Below are positions 9,206-20,474 of a stretch of DNA of 64,000 nt, piece by piece. The position numbers and the translations under genes are program-made. How positions within the stretch are numbered: the first letter of the stretch is position 1; each line of letters opens with the position of its first letter. Origin of the DNA: Ipomoea triloba (lineage: Eukaryota > Streptophyta > Magnoliopsida > Solanales > Convolvulaceae); assembly GCF_003576645.1 (NCBI RefSeq), contig NC_044916.1, positions 17,854,674 to 17,918,673 on the forward strand, written 5' to 3'. The notes under the pieces were generated by a model. The model worked only from the letters and a program-made list of their open reading frames with translations. It ran no database searches and was not told the DNA's origin.

Positions 9206-12060
9206 TAGGTTGCAAAAGTGTACAATTGTTGGTCCATTTAAGGACCCACCCAATCTTCAGGATTGGTTTAATAAGTAAATGTAGTCCAACATCTCCCCCT
9301 GAAGATAACTATCTTCGATTTCTACATTGCTTAAAGTAGAATAATTGTTTCAAAAGGAGCGTAGAGGAGATGATATGGCAATCTTCAGGATTGTCACTGT
9401 AAATTAATATTTTATACAATGTTTCTCGTGACTCATCTGGGTTTATGTGGGTTGAATATAGCCAATATTCTTTAACCATACCTACTTAAACCATGCTTTT
9501 ATTATCCTCTCATACGGTAGTGAAGGTAGAACATGCATAAACCAAGTGATCTATGAGAAACAAACATTGGTTTATCGCATATCTTTACTAGAGGATATTT
9601 GGAGCACTAGGAGTTATAAGTGATTTCATTATAAGGACAATGTCAGTCCTAATACGATCACGGAACTTCTGGTTCTTCCATAATGTTCCAATAATAATGA
9701 AGTAATGGACTTTAAGTCCCTGAATGTCCTAAGTATCATTTTTGAGTCTAAACGGTTCATTATCTTCTTCAAGAGATATAACCGTTAGTGTGATAAGTCA
9801 ATCATACATATCTATATGAAATCCTTCTAAAAATAGACTGATTGGTGTATAAATTCCTTTCAAGGAAATACTCGATCAGCAGGTCGAGGTGATAATTGGT
9901 TTACCAAGTCTTTTCATTTCTAAAATTCGTTTTTGGAGCTAATACCATTATGCTCTTTATGATTCAATAAGTACTACTGTATATTTTGATTTTTTTTATT
10001 TTCCTACTTCGGGAGGAAATTACTCAGTTAATTGCTTTACTATTAAGTAAAGGCTTTGTATTTCGACAACAAACATGTTGTAATTATAAATCCATCAAGG
10101 ATCAAATTTAGTAATACTATGCTCATTTACAATTCAATAAAGAACAGTAGTACTTATGGTACATATTATCCCTTCTAAATGAGGGTAATAACTCCATTCG
10201 TAATCCTTTAACGAATTCATAATGACATAATTCTTTCTTTAAAAAAGAGAATTACTCAGTCAAATATGATCTATGCTAGGGTCATATAAAGACCATACCG
10301 TCCAGTGACCCTATTGTCATATGGTCAAGACGTTTATTAGCTGCATATCTAAGTTTATTCTGCCATTTATCTTATATAGCGGAACTTAATGTCATCGTAC
10401 ATGGGAGATTTGATCAAGGGTTTCTGCGTGAACCCATGTGTTACAAGCACTCGCTATTATACCACATCATCTCTTTCGTAAAAACAACCATTTGTAACCA
10501 ACAGGGTTATCATTCAATGGTGTACATTTATCAAGAGAATTTAGCGAGTCGAGCTATGCCTTTACTTGCTCCTTTAAATATTAAATAATGAGGATGCTTC
10601 TAGCACCTCACCCTGGATCCAGTTTATTTAAATGAGCAACTATATAGGCGTGTGTTGTCGACAACTATATAATTTTCTCCCAAAATCATGACAATTTTTA
10701 ACCAGATCGTTGACATTTCCCAAATATTAAGATCTGATTGTTCCGCATCCCTAGTATTAAGTTTGTTGGTGCACCTTACTAGGGTTTTCGTCATCTGGAC
10801 GAACGTCTTCAGGACATAATTCCTTTTAAGGCAAAAGTGACAATGTTTCTCTGCTAGCATTATGTTTCATATCTCTTAACCGATAGATCTCCTTAGGGCG
10901 TCAAGGAGTATCGAGATATATATTATTTGGTCCAATTTGGGGATCATAAATGGGACCTTGTCACTCTTTTCTGATCAACATGATCAGTGTATATAATTAT
11001 ACATTATTCGTATATATTTGGCAGATTATTTGCTAATATCGAAAATAGACTATCTACTGAACTTCTGGTTCAGTTTTACTAGTACGTGGATTATAATGAA
11101 GATAATTCCATTTCATGGGATTTCTCGGCATTTAAATTTGGGTATATCTCCCCCTAATGCCATGAAACTGATCTTCAGTATGCAGTCAGCGTATCTATTG
11201 ATTCCTTATCATGGGCTTTATGTAAATATATGGAGTTTTATAGCCTATAAAAGATACTCAAATTGTGGTAATATAGCAATTGGACTGCACACTAAGAATA
11301 GGAACGCAGAATATGGGAAATGTTTACACATACTAGGTTGATGGGGGATTGATACTGATATGCACTTTGCTAGATTTGAAAATATATCAAGTATGATGTC
11401 CCCAAAATCATCAATACCTGGTTGGGTCTTAGACGACATTTTGGCAAACCAAATGATACTCATAAGTATGGTATGATTTCTCAAGAGTGCCGAAATAGCT
11501 TTTAAGAAAATTAAAGCAATGAATGTCGTATAAGATGATGCATACAATATCGAGAGAAAATATATATTTTTAATTTCTTATTCCTCTTCTTATTACCAGA
11601 ATGATCTTACTAATGATTATTCATATCGGGATGAACTATCACCATTGATGGATAGTGATCTTCATAGATCATGTATTCGTTCAGAATATTTGCAACAGTA
11701 TTACTATCGTAATTTATAGAGGAATAACCTATCATTTCTGGGATAGATAGAACTGATAGGGTAAAAGTGAGGCTCGACCAGAGCTCTCAAAAAGGAACCT
11801 TAGAAAGATCATCCGGAAAGGACCATAAAAGGCTACCAGTATGCTCTGACCAACATATGCATTTTATGTAGGCAATGCAATGTAGTTGGTTTTAACAAGG
11901 TATTGTCCCTTTAGGTTTAGAGCTTTTGGGTAGAATTGTCTCATGACAAAAAAAGAAGAAAATATTATAATTTTCATCTGTTGTTCATGCTCCAAGAATA
12001 AAGCATTGCATTATTTACCGTAATCACAGAGAGAATTGATTTTTGAGAAAATCGTAAGTG
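9206..12060 (-). other. internal region of the LTR element, non-coding
   Basis: About 2.9 kb with no ORF that I can relate to gag or pol. The short ORFs at 10624-10860, 11018-11341 and 11245-11547 show no domain and are probably chance. Confidence 0.5.
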
Positions 12061-12068
12061 AGATTCCC

Positions 12069-12257
12069 GGATATCTCATGCTATTGTTATGGCATGATTT
12101 GATATACTCTGGATATCTCATGCTATTGTTATGGCATGATTTGATATACTCTTATTATATCAAAGTATGATTTAATAAAATCTTATTAAATCAAAAATAT
12201 GATTCTTAATAATTTAATAAAATCTTATTAAATCAAAAATATGATTCTTAATAATCT
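12069..12257. repeat. two adjacent 42-bp tandem duplications
   Basis: A 42-bp unit (starting GGATATCTCATGC) is present twice at 12069-12152. A different unit of the same length (starting AATAAAATCTTATT) is present twice at 12174-12257. They sit directly upstream of the TATA box of the ORF at 12360. Confidence 0.85.
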
Positions 12258-12296
12258 TTAAGATTAGGAAATAATGTGTTTATTGAATATTGAATA

Positions 12297-12307
12297 TGTA
12301 TAAATAG
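12297..12307 (+). promoter_or_regulatory. TATA box for antisense ORF
   Basis: TGTATAAATAG lies about 55-60 bp before the ATG at 12360, the expected spacing for a plant TATA box with a short leader. It is on the strand opposite to the LTR element. Confidence 0.5.
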
Positions 12308-12359
12308 AGGACCCTTGCTACAGGAAGGGATATCATTTCTATTCTATCTTCACAAAAAA

Positions 12360-12782
12360 ATGGAGCTTTCAAAAGTTGGGGATAAAATCTCAAAAGGCCA
12401 GTTGCCTGGACCAGCAATCGCGTCAGCTGTTCAGGAGGCAATAGGCGAAGGGCGAAAAACTGGCTCAAAGAAGATCGTATTATTCCCCTTCAAGCAAGAA
12501 ACGTCCATAAACGGTGACGTTTCAATTGATTACTCACCATTGTCTATAAATGGTGACGTTTCAATTGATTACTCACCATTGTCTATAAATGGTGATGTTT
12601 CAATTGATTACTCACCATTGTCTATCCAAAAACAAGAGAAAAAGGAGCAGAAGTTTAAACATCAAGAAGATGATGGGAAGGTGAGCCGTCATCCTAATGA
12701 GAAGGTGAACCGTTATCCTAATGAGAAGGTTGAGGATAACTTTGCAATGGTGAAAGGCTACGGTGGATGGTTGGACGAATGA
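12360..12782 (+). CDS. small repeat protein encoded antisense inside the LTR element
   Basis: An ORF of about 140 residues from Met 12360 (an in-frame ATG at 12315 is also open; the inner start is preferred because it lies closer to a normal distance from the TATA box and begins the hydrophilic protein). It starts MELSKVGDKISKG, has GQLPGPAIASAVQEA, then three exact or near-exact 13-residue units (SINGDVSIDYSPL; 39-bp DNA repeat at 12504-12620). A Lys/Glu-rich stretch with two PNEKV units follows, ending GYGGWLDE. It is very hydrophilic, with no membrane segment. An AATAAAAG polyadenylation-like signal follows near 12826. I do not recognise the family. It may be a host gene captured by the retrotransposon. 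Confidence 0.55.
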   Translation: MELSKVGDKISKGQLPGPAIASAVQEAIGEGRKTGSKKIVLFPFKQETSINGDVSIDYSPLSINGDVSIDYSPLSINGDVSIDYSPLSIQKQEKKEQKFKHQEDDGKVSRHPNEKVNRYPNEKVEDNFAMVKGYGGWLDE

Positions 12783-14149
12783 AGTCGCAATCCAACTTGA
12801 AGTTTATTATTTTTCTGTTTTGAATAATAAAAGATATAAGTTGGATTTCCAACAAAAGGGTTTGATCATTGTTGTCCAAAAAATGCCCAATGGTTTATAA
12901 AACAATGATCTATGAGTTGGGCTATATAATAATAATATAAACTTTATTGGCTTTGTATAAATGATTGAGTCCAAAGAAAAGAATATTGTGCTGCATGATT
13001 AGGCCTGGCCCAAAAACCATTGAAAAAAAAATAGGGAGCCATTTGATCTGGTTATTCTTTTAGATCAACCCTAGCATATTCAGCAGCCATTCAAAACTCC
13101 CAGAAAAACAGAACGAGAGAAAGAAATAAATGTGAGGGGTGGAGAGATAACGACGCCGGAGAAGGGGACCTTGTCGACCGAGAGCCGTCGGTCAGCGCGA
13201 GTGCCACCGTCGACGGTCGCCAGTGCCGCTGTAGGCCGAGCAGCGCCGTTTGCAGCCACCACCGCCGAACGCGGTATATGCTGATGCCTGCACGCTAGTC
13301 GTCATCTCCACCACCGCCGACGCCTCCCTTTCCATCGCCATACAACCAACACCGTTAAAGCACAAGTGGATCGAAGCCATTGCCATTGTCACCACTTTCC
13401 ATCGGAACGTAGCCAGCGGAAACGAAGCCATTGGCGACAACCAGGACGCCGATCAGGACAACGGCGACGCCACCGTGAGTAGCGGCGATAGGTCAGCCAG
13501 AAAGCAGGTTCTGATAATTTTCTCAGTTAAAAAAAGCTTTTTTCACAAAGTTTTAATTTCTCCAAAAAACTCTGTTGTGATTTGGAATCTGGAATGATAT
13601 ATGAACATATATACATTCGAATTTTATTTTTATTTTAGAAAAAAAATATACGATCTGAGAAATATATGTATACAGGATCGATACTATTTATTATTTTAGG
13701 AAAGTATTTTTATATATTTCGAATAAAAGATCAGGCATCCAAGCCGATTCCAAAATTGCTGCCATCGAGTTCGATCGCGTAGTGCCGTCGCGATCACAAA
13801 AACATGTGGAATACTAATATAAATATGTATTCTGAGAATTGATTTTAATTTCAACCAGTATTTTAAAAATTTGTACAAGAAACAATATGTATATCCTCAG
13901 ATACAGATGATGTATGCCAAAAAAATATTTGCGAGAGAAAAGAAAATTGTGAGTAAGCATACTGTAAAATATATACATATACACTCGATGAATTCATGTG
14001 GATAATAAAAAGTGCATAAGAAACTATATGCTAAGAATTCATATATGTATAACACCAGAAGGCATATAAGCTCATTATAAAAAACCACAGATTCAGAAAA
14101 ACTTATAAAATTACCGTTCACCATGGTGTATTTGAGCGTGCTGATAATG
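12783..14149. other. rest of LTR element interior, with GC-rich block 13130-13500
   Basis: Most of it is AT-rich. The block around 13130-13500 is strikingly GC-rich (GCCACCGTCGACGG, ACCACCGCCG) and resembles a translated 5' exon of a plant gene, but both strands give only short low-complexity Ala/Thr/Arg frames and I recognise no product. An ORF of 75 residues at 13897-14124 (-) begins just after the PBS-like site, where gag would start, but shows no Gag features. Confidence 0.4.
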
Positions 14150-14401
14150 TGTTGGAAAAGTGATTTGTTGTGCCCGTTGGCCTTTTAGCTCCTAACCGGT
14201 GATTGGTATTTTGCAGGAAATATATAAACAGAGAATAGAAGCAAGGAGAATGGGAGAGCATTCTTATTCATGATCATTGTATCTTTACAAGTGGGAAAAC
14301 CCCAATATATATAATATACAAGTAATAATAACAATACTAAGTATGGTGACCGTTACAACGGTTACACAAATAATGGCCACATAAATATATTTATTATAAC
14401 A

Positions 14402-15340
14402 CTTTTTTTTTTAATTTTACTCAGTTGTTTTAAATTGTTCTATTTGTTCTATTTAATTTGTATTTCTAATTGTGTACTAAAATAATATTTTCTTCTAGTT
14501 TTTTATTATTGGGATGGTATTGGAATTAAAAGTAGATGGATGATAAATTTGAGATTGTGGCACCCATTGCTTCTAGTGACATTTCTTAATCCCTGTTAGT
14601 ATTAGGATGACATGTTTACTTAGAATGATGTTTTGTCAATATCTTGATTATTGTAATTTTTTTTATACAAACCTACCACGGGCGATTAAGGCTCGTGGTA
14701 GTATTTGAAAATTTTTTTAATGGAAAATGCTATAACGGGTGACCAAGGCCCGTTGTAGCATTTTCAATTTTTTTTTTTTAGAAAAAACACGGAAATATCT
14801 GAAACTTGATGAGGAACATAATGCAGTGGAGGATCTTGATGCTCTTGAAAGCATCACTTTAAATATATTAGGTGTAACAAGGAATGCAACTACAACTATA
14901 TTTTTCACCAATATACCATGTTTGTTAGCATAATGTGTATTATATATTTTCAAAGATAGCCCCTAGCTTTAATGCATTTGAAGTTGAATGATGATCATTA
15001 TCCTTTAGGTACCTGTTGGGTTGCTGTGATTCAATATGGTCCTGAGTTTGTTGCTTGTTTTTGTTAAATGTCGATCTTTCTACTGGTAGTATTTGAAAAT
15101 TTGTTTTAATGGAAATTGCTACAACGGGTGACCAAGGCCCGTTGTAGCATTTTCAATTTTTTTTTGAACTCCATTTTCAATTTATTTTGATTATTGCAAT
15201 TTTTTTTAGAAACCTACCACAGGCGATTAAGGCCCGTGGTAGTATTCGAAATTTTTTTTTAAATGGAAAATGCTACATCTGTTTTCATATTCTTATATTT
15301 GTAACATATTGTAATTGTTTTATATAATAATTTTTTTTAA
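14402..15340. repeat. CACTA-like subterminal hairpin cluster
   Basis: Four hairpins of two types alternate: CTACCACGGGCGATTAAGG-type at 14673-14701 and 15213-15242 (loop GCGATTAAGG), and GCTACAACGGGTGACC-type at 14729-14759 and 15118-15148 (loop TGACCAAGG). Clusters of short stem-loops near the ends are typical of plant CACTA elements, where the element's binding protein docks. No transposase is seen. The plant-mobile-domain gene follows immediately. Confidence 0.6.
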
Positions 15341-15344
15341 AGAT

Positions 15345-18300
15345 ATGGCAAGACAAGGACGTGCTTTTCGTCCGGGACCTATAGATCCATCAGTTTTAGT
15401 CTGTCAAAGTACCCATAGTTATGGTGTTTCTACAATTGCATCAATGCAAGTAGACCATGGACTTATTTCAGCTCTTTTAGAGCGGTGGCGTCCTGAGGTC
15501 CATGCATTTCATATGCCCTTCGTCGAGGTGGGCATAACACTTCAAGACGTTGAAGTGTTATTTGGTTTGAGGGTTATAAGTTTTCCTGTAATCGAACTAC
15601 AAGACCGGGCTGACCCATAGTATTGGCAGGACCTATGTACTAAACTTTTAGGTTTTACTCCGCCTTTAGCTTCAATTAGAGGAAATAAAATTTTGTCTAG
15701 TGCTATACCTGAAGTCGGAGAATTAACCGTTCAGAGCACAGATTTAGAGGTTGAATTCGCAACGCAACGGTTAATTTTTCATTTATTAGGAGGATTTTTT
15801 TTCTCCGGGACAACAAAAAGAGATGTAAAGTGTTCTTTTTTACATATCATAAATAATTTTGAAGAGTGCAGTACGTATAGTTGAGGTTCAGCAGTATTAG
15901 CGTATTTGTACAGAGCGCTATGCCAGGGTTTTAACTACAACACTACAACAGTATGCGGCTGCATGGTTCTATTGCAGTTATGGGCATGCATGGGAGCGGT
16001 TGCCCATGGTTAGGCCACAAGGTGTTTTACCTGTGGAGACGTTGGGTGATTTGCCACTCGGCGCGAGGTTAGTAGTATTAAATACGTTAATCGATTTATA
16101 TTTGATAATCTAGTGTTTCCTTAACTTAAGTTTGTAGTTGCAACTATAGGTGGGTCTGTTCACATGGTTGTTCTAATGTGACCGCACACGTTGTCCGAGC
16201 ATTTTGAGACCAATTAGATCGTACGTACGAACGCAACTTAAGTTTCTATAGCGTTTAATTTATACTATGATATTATATTACGATTTTAGATTACATAACA
16301 AATATCATTATAAAACTGTGAAATATATATATTACGTTTTTTTGCAGTTTGTGTTCACCCCGTACGACGAAGTTATGGCAATTTTGCCCGACTATTGCAA
16401 GGCGGGTGTGTTAGGAACATAATGTAATAGGTTTTGATGATACCAAAATGTATTTTAGAATCCCATAAGTCTCGAAAGATAGGAATCAATGTAAGTTCGA
16501 CAAGTAAACTAAGAGCGAAAAATACAACCGGGTAACTTGAGCTCAACTCGGAAGATATTTAAGCTTAAGGTGAAACTTGTATGAACATCTTAGAAGTCTC
16601 GTGTTGTAATCTCATAGATAGATCAGTAGAAGGCACGAGACAACACTGGAGGAATAAGGGTCTGCGAGACATCAACTAAGTCTCGAGACATAAGCAGAGT
16701 TCGAGAGGTAGGACCTCTCGATACAACAATCCAGTTCGAGACATAAGCAGAAGTTCGAGAGATAGATCTCTCGATACATGGGGTCGAGACATCATCTTTG
16801 GTCTCGATAAACTGACACTTCTCCAAAAGGCTAAATGACAGTCAGGAAGCATGGATAAAGTTGGAGAAGAAGAATATCATGGAGATAAAATATTAAGGAG
16901 GTGCTAGAAGTGGATGCCACATCAGAATTCCACAACTAACGGATAAAAGGTGCACCAATCCAAAGTCGGTCTTATTCCCTAAAACGAGGATCAATGAGAA
17001 TATAAAAAGAGTAACTTTTACCAAGAGTAGCAAGTGGAGCATGGACTCAAGAAAGTGGATTATGGAATATCCACTACCAAACAAAAGGTACAAGTTACAA
17101 GACCACCACTCCATAAAAATGCTGAAAAGATGCAAGTCCCATACACAGCATGGGAGACAAATTTCAAACGGAATAATTTTCCCTCCAACGGAATTATTCC
17201 TCAACTCTCATATAAAAAGGACGTGAAGACACAAAAAAAAAGAGAAGGTTCATTCGAAAATCTTAAGAGGTGTCTGATTCAAACATTCAAGTGCAAGTGC
17301 TCAATCCGGAATATCATCCTGATATTCAAAAATAGCGAGAAAAACACATCTTAGTGTTTGAGAGAGTTACAAAGCTTAAACTGCTACACATCTAGAAGGT
17401 GACCGAAGCTGCTCTACATTGAAGTTGATTCAACGATAGCTTGTGGTCAGATTGGAGTTTGTTACATTCAACCGTGACAACCAAAAGTCCTTGCTTTGGA
17501 TTAAGCAAGAAGAGGCGGAGTAACCTGGCAGCTGTCTAGTGAAGATCCTGAGGCTTGAGGCGGGCTTGGTGATCAAAGCTCAAGTGCTCGAGAGGTGGAG
17601 TAACTGGAAGCGGGGAGAAAAACCTGAGGAGAGGCGGAGTAACCTGGGAGCTGTCTTGTGAAGATCCTGAGGCTTGAGGCGGGCTTCGTGATCAAAGCTC
17701 AAGCGCTCGATATTGTACTAGAAAGGGAAGTTTTTAGTGCAATCCTTCCAGGGAGTTTCTGGAAGAAGAGTGGACGTAGGTGGGTTGGCCGAACCACTTA
17801 AAAATCTCTCTCGCATTTACTTTCTGTTTTTATCTCTCGATCTAACTCTCGAACTGCACTGCATATAACTACACCTCTCGAACTAACTCAAACTCGTGCA
17901 AATTAAAAGGGGATAACTTTTCCGCTGCGCATAAAACTTTGTCTTCATTTTGTGAGGTATCGGACCTAAACATCCTAAGTCCAATACACATGAGAGGTCA
18001 AAAAAGATTTGCAAAATCTTATACAAATCTATTCACCCCCCTCTCTAGACTTGTACCCATCCCCTTGGGACCAACAGGGTGAAGAAATATGGACTGCAGA
18101 TGTACCACTCATATTTTATTATGTCGTTGAATATCATTTCCCTAACCGCTTCTGCAGACAATTTCATGGATTTCAAGACGTACCTCATCCAGTGCAATTC
18201 CGTAAGGACTTGCACGATTTGAGCGGACGGTCAAGGAGATATATTTCAAATTGGCTGGACAAACATATAGATTATGTGCAAGTCTATGTTGATGCATCGA

Positions 18301-19385
18301 ACCGTGTCGTCCATATGCAAGTGCCCCAGGGTCAACATAGTGTAAGCTATGCCTACCTGAGGTGGTACCACCAGTGTGGGCGCCGCATCATTGGTAATCC
18401 TGCACATGCTGTACGTGAGGGTTATCAGTCACTGTCCGCCGCTTATACTGAAGTGGTTAGTATGTGCTGTTTTTAAATATTCATGCGTTTAAGATTATTA
18501 TGTTATGATTTTGATGTGTTATATATTTTTTGTGGCGTAGATATATGGGGTGCGAAGCCTGGGTCTTACCGGGAGGCGCTCAATTGATGAAGGTGAAAGT
18601 AATCCAACCGTTGTGAACATGACCGGACAGGCTCTCAACTTGTTGCAATCGACCCCGTACGCATATTTAGAGTATGTCACTGATGAGATGCTTGACAATG
18701 CACCTGACTCAGATGAACCGATTCAGGATCTGCGTCGCAATAGGGAGCAGCGGCGGGGGCGTGCGGGACAAGGCGGTAGGCGTGGGCATGGCCGTGTTAT
18801 GCATCAAGGCGTCCAGGCTGAGGGAAATGCATGGGCCGGTCAAGCTAATGAAGAGGAAGATGATGAGGATGAGGGTATGGATGATTGTGGTAGGAGGGAC
18901 AATCTGTTGCCCGTTACGATGAATTCCTCTTTAGACGAGGATGAGTCGGGCCCTTCTACTAGTTCGTATGGTACCCATACTACTAGTAGTTCGTATGGTG
19001 CCCCTACTACTACCCAGTTTGGGGAGTACTCATCATATGGGGTTGTTTCATTCGCTCCATCTTTATTTCAATATCCAAATTATACGACCCCAGCGAGTGC
19101 AGTGTAGGACCCCACCCAACCTGGGTCATCCTATCAACAACCCCAACCTCACATGCATAATTATGAACCTCGTCCTACATACAACAATATGCCTTCGAGC
19201 CACCCAATACAGGACTTTCACAAGGGAGAGTCATCCGATCAAGGTGGTAGGCAATTGCAATTACCAACAATGGATGAGTTTCTCCCTCAGTCGGTCCAAC
19301 ATTATGTGGAACTGGTTCGCGACATTATGTGGAACTGGTTCGCGACATTACCACCCCATGTACAAACATATATGCAATTTCCCTA
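15345..19385 (+). pseudogene. plant mobile domain (PMD/MAIN-like) protein gene, interrupted
   Basis: The N-terminal part reads MARQGRAFRPGPIDPS, then DHGLISALLERWRPEVHAFH, then VEVGITLQDVEVLFGL: the diagnostic start of the plant mobile domain, shared by MAIN/MAIL proteins and the so-called PP7 long-form homologues. The frame continues through in-frame stops TAG (15618) and TGA (15882), with LIFHLLGGFFF, GSAVLAYLYRAL, GCMVLLQLWA and QFVFTPYDEVMAILPDY. A solo LTR splits it at 16409-18076. It resumes with EEIWTADVPLIFYYVVEYHF, FCRQFHGFQDVPHPVQF and, after an intron-like gap at 18475-18548, an Arg/Gly-rich and acidic tail (18550-19107, then on to 19385). Host PMD proteins act in silencing, and many copies are carried by transposons. 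Hairpins at 14673-15242 and 19801-19827 on both sides suggest this copy rides a CACTA-like element. It is not functional. Confidence 0.88.
16409..18076 (+). mobile_element. solo LTR, SIRE/Maximus-like copia
   Basis: It begins TGTTAGGAAC and ends GGGACCAACA, with the perfect 5-bp duplication GGGTG at 16404-16408 and 18077-18081. Removing it and one repeat rejoins the mobile-domain frame. The sequence has the features of SIRE-type LTRs: GGTTGGCCGAACCACTTA and TATTCACCCCCCTCTCTAGA near the 3' end. At 1668 bp with no internal domain it is a solo LTR left by recombination. Inside are an internal direct duplication (about 17507-17590 and 17628-17705) and a duplicated 57-bp unit rich in TCTCGA words near 16670-16790. 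Confidence 0.9.
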
Positions 19386-19935
19386 ATTTATATTACCATT
19401 CAATTTCTTGTTTTTAACAAGACTTCATTAACTTAACTTGCAGGGAACACCACTAAATTTTTGGACGACACCGGTGCTTTATTTTATTTTACAAATGTAT
19501 ATTAAATATGTTGAATTGTAGCAATTTAAAACAGAAATTTATCGTACAAGTTTTAGCGTTACTAGCTTATCTTTAACTCACAATAATAATTATTGCACAA
19601 GTATGACAAAATAATAATTTTATTATCATCAATCCAAATAATTAAAAAATCATACATCTAATCATTAATTAATCATTAATAACTAATCATTCTAATAACT
19701 AACTAATCATTTAAAGCTACATGATCATTACACTAATCATTACATTTTTTACTAATCATTTAAAGCTAATGATTGCCTGACTAAAAAAAATATTAAAAGG
19801 TAACACTTCTCATGAAGAGGAGTGTTAGCTTTTAACTACAACACTACATCATCATCCGTGTTTGCTTGTTTTGACCGATTTTTTTATTCACAATATTTTG
19901 GAATCCAATTCAAAAAAGCATGTCCGGCCGGGTAA
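19386..19935. other. AT-rich flank of the mobile-domain gene, one hairpin
   Basis: AT-rich with repeated AACTAATCATT words (19650-19770). A stem-loop at 19801-19827 (TAACACTTCTC paired with GAGGAGTGTTA, one mismatch) matches the hairpin style upstream of the mobile-domain gene. Confidence 0.5.
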
Positions 19936-19940
19936 TGATT

Positions 19941-20090
19941 CTTTGTTTGTAATGAAAGCCAAAATAATGGAGCAGGACAAAAAAAAAATACAGACATATA
20001 CAAAATCCAACAAAACTCAAATAAGGTATCTTATTTATAAATAATGTAATAGTCTCATTTTTTTTTGAAAGGTCAATACTCTCACTTTTA
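19941..20090 (+). repeat. repeat A, left part (paralogous to 27648-27790)
   Basis: From TTGTTTGTAATGAAAGCC to TCTCACTT the sequence matches 27648-27790 base for base with few changes. The match then jumps to 24155-24512. The material between is an insertion (Harbinger-like MITE containing a solo LTR) that is absent from the second copy. Confidence 0.85.
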
Positions 20091-20474
20091 TAGGCCGTTT
20101 GGTTGGAGGGAATTTAAATTCCATTCACACATTGTAACACCCCGGCTCGGCTATACCGTACATCCGGAGTAGTTACCGTCATACCTAGACTGAACCCAAT
20201 CAAATCTAGATAGAGTTCACTCTAGGTGCACAAGCTGAAGACAAGGAAACTGTTTCATAGCGTCATTACCCATCATAAGTTCATATATATATATATATAG
20301 TAGCAGCAAAAGGGTAGCTATGCTAGCTACGAATATGTACAAGAGTTTTCTTACGGCCCATTAGAACAAAAGTTTGGGCTATTCCCGACCCTACTAGCCA
20401 ACTTGGAAGTACCATGGCTACAAAAAAATATTTACACAAAAAGGTCAGCTTTAACTTCATCCCTGGGGCACAAA

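Larger units (their letters stand above)
8328..14401 (-). mobile_element. complete non-autonomous copia-type LTR retrotransposon
   Basis: Two near-identical LTRs of about 255 bp (8328-8585 and 14150-14401, both TGTTGGAAAAG...TTATAACA) are flanked by the 5-bp repeat CTTTT at 8323-8327 and 14402-14406. Orientation is minus: reading down from 14149 the LTR is followed by CATTATCAGCACG, a PBS-like sequence, and the other LTR is preceded by the polypurine tract CCAAGGGGGAG (8586-8596). The polypurine tract and the GGTTTTTAACGAGG-type motif next to it are typical of plant Ty1/copia elements. No gag, protease, integrase or RT is recognisable in the 5.5-kb interior, so it depends on other elements for movement. 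Confidence 0.9.

Noticed and set aside
13080..13600. GC-rich block as a possible gene 5' exon
   Set aside because: Frames on both strands are low-complexity Ala/Thr/Arg without a domain or consistent splice sites; kept only as a note.
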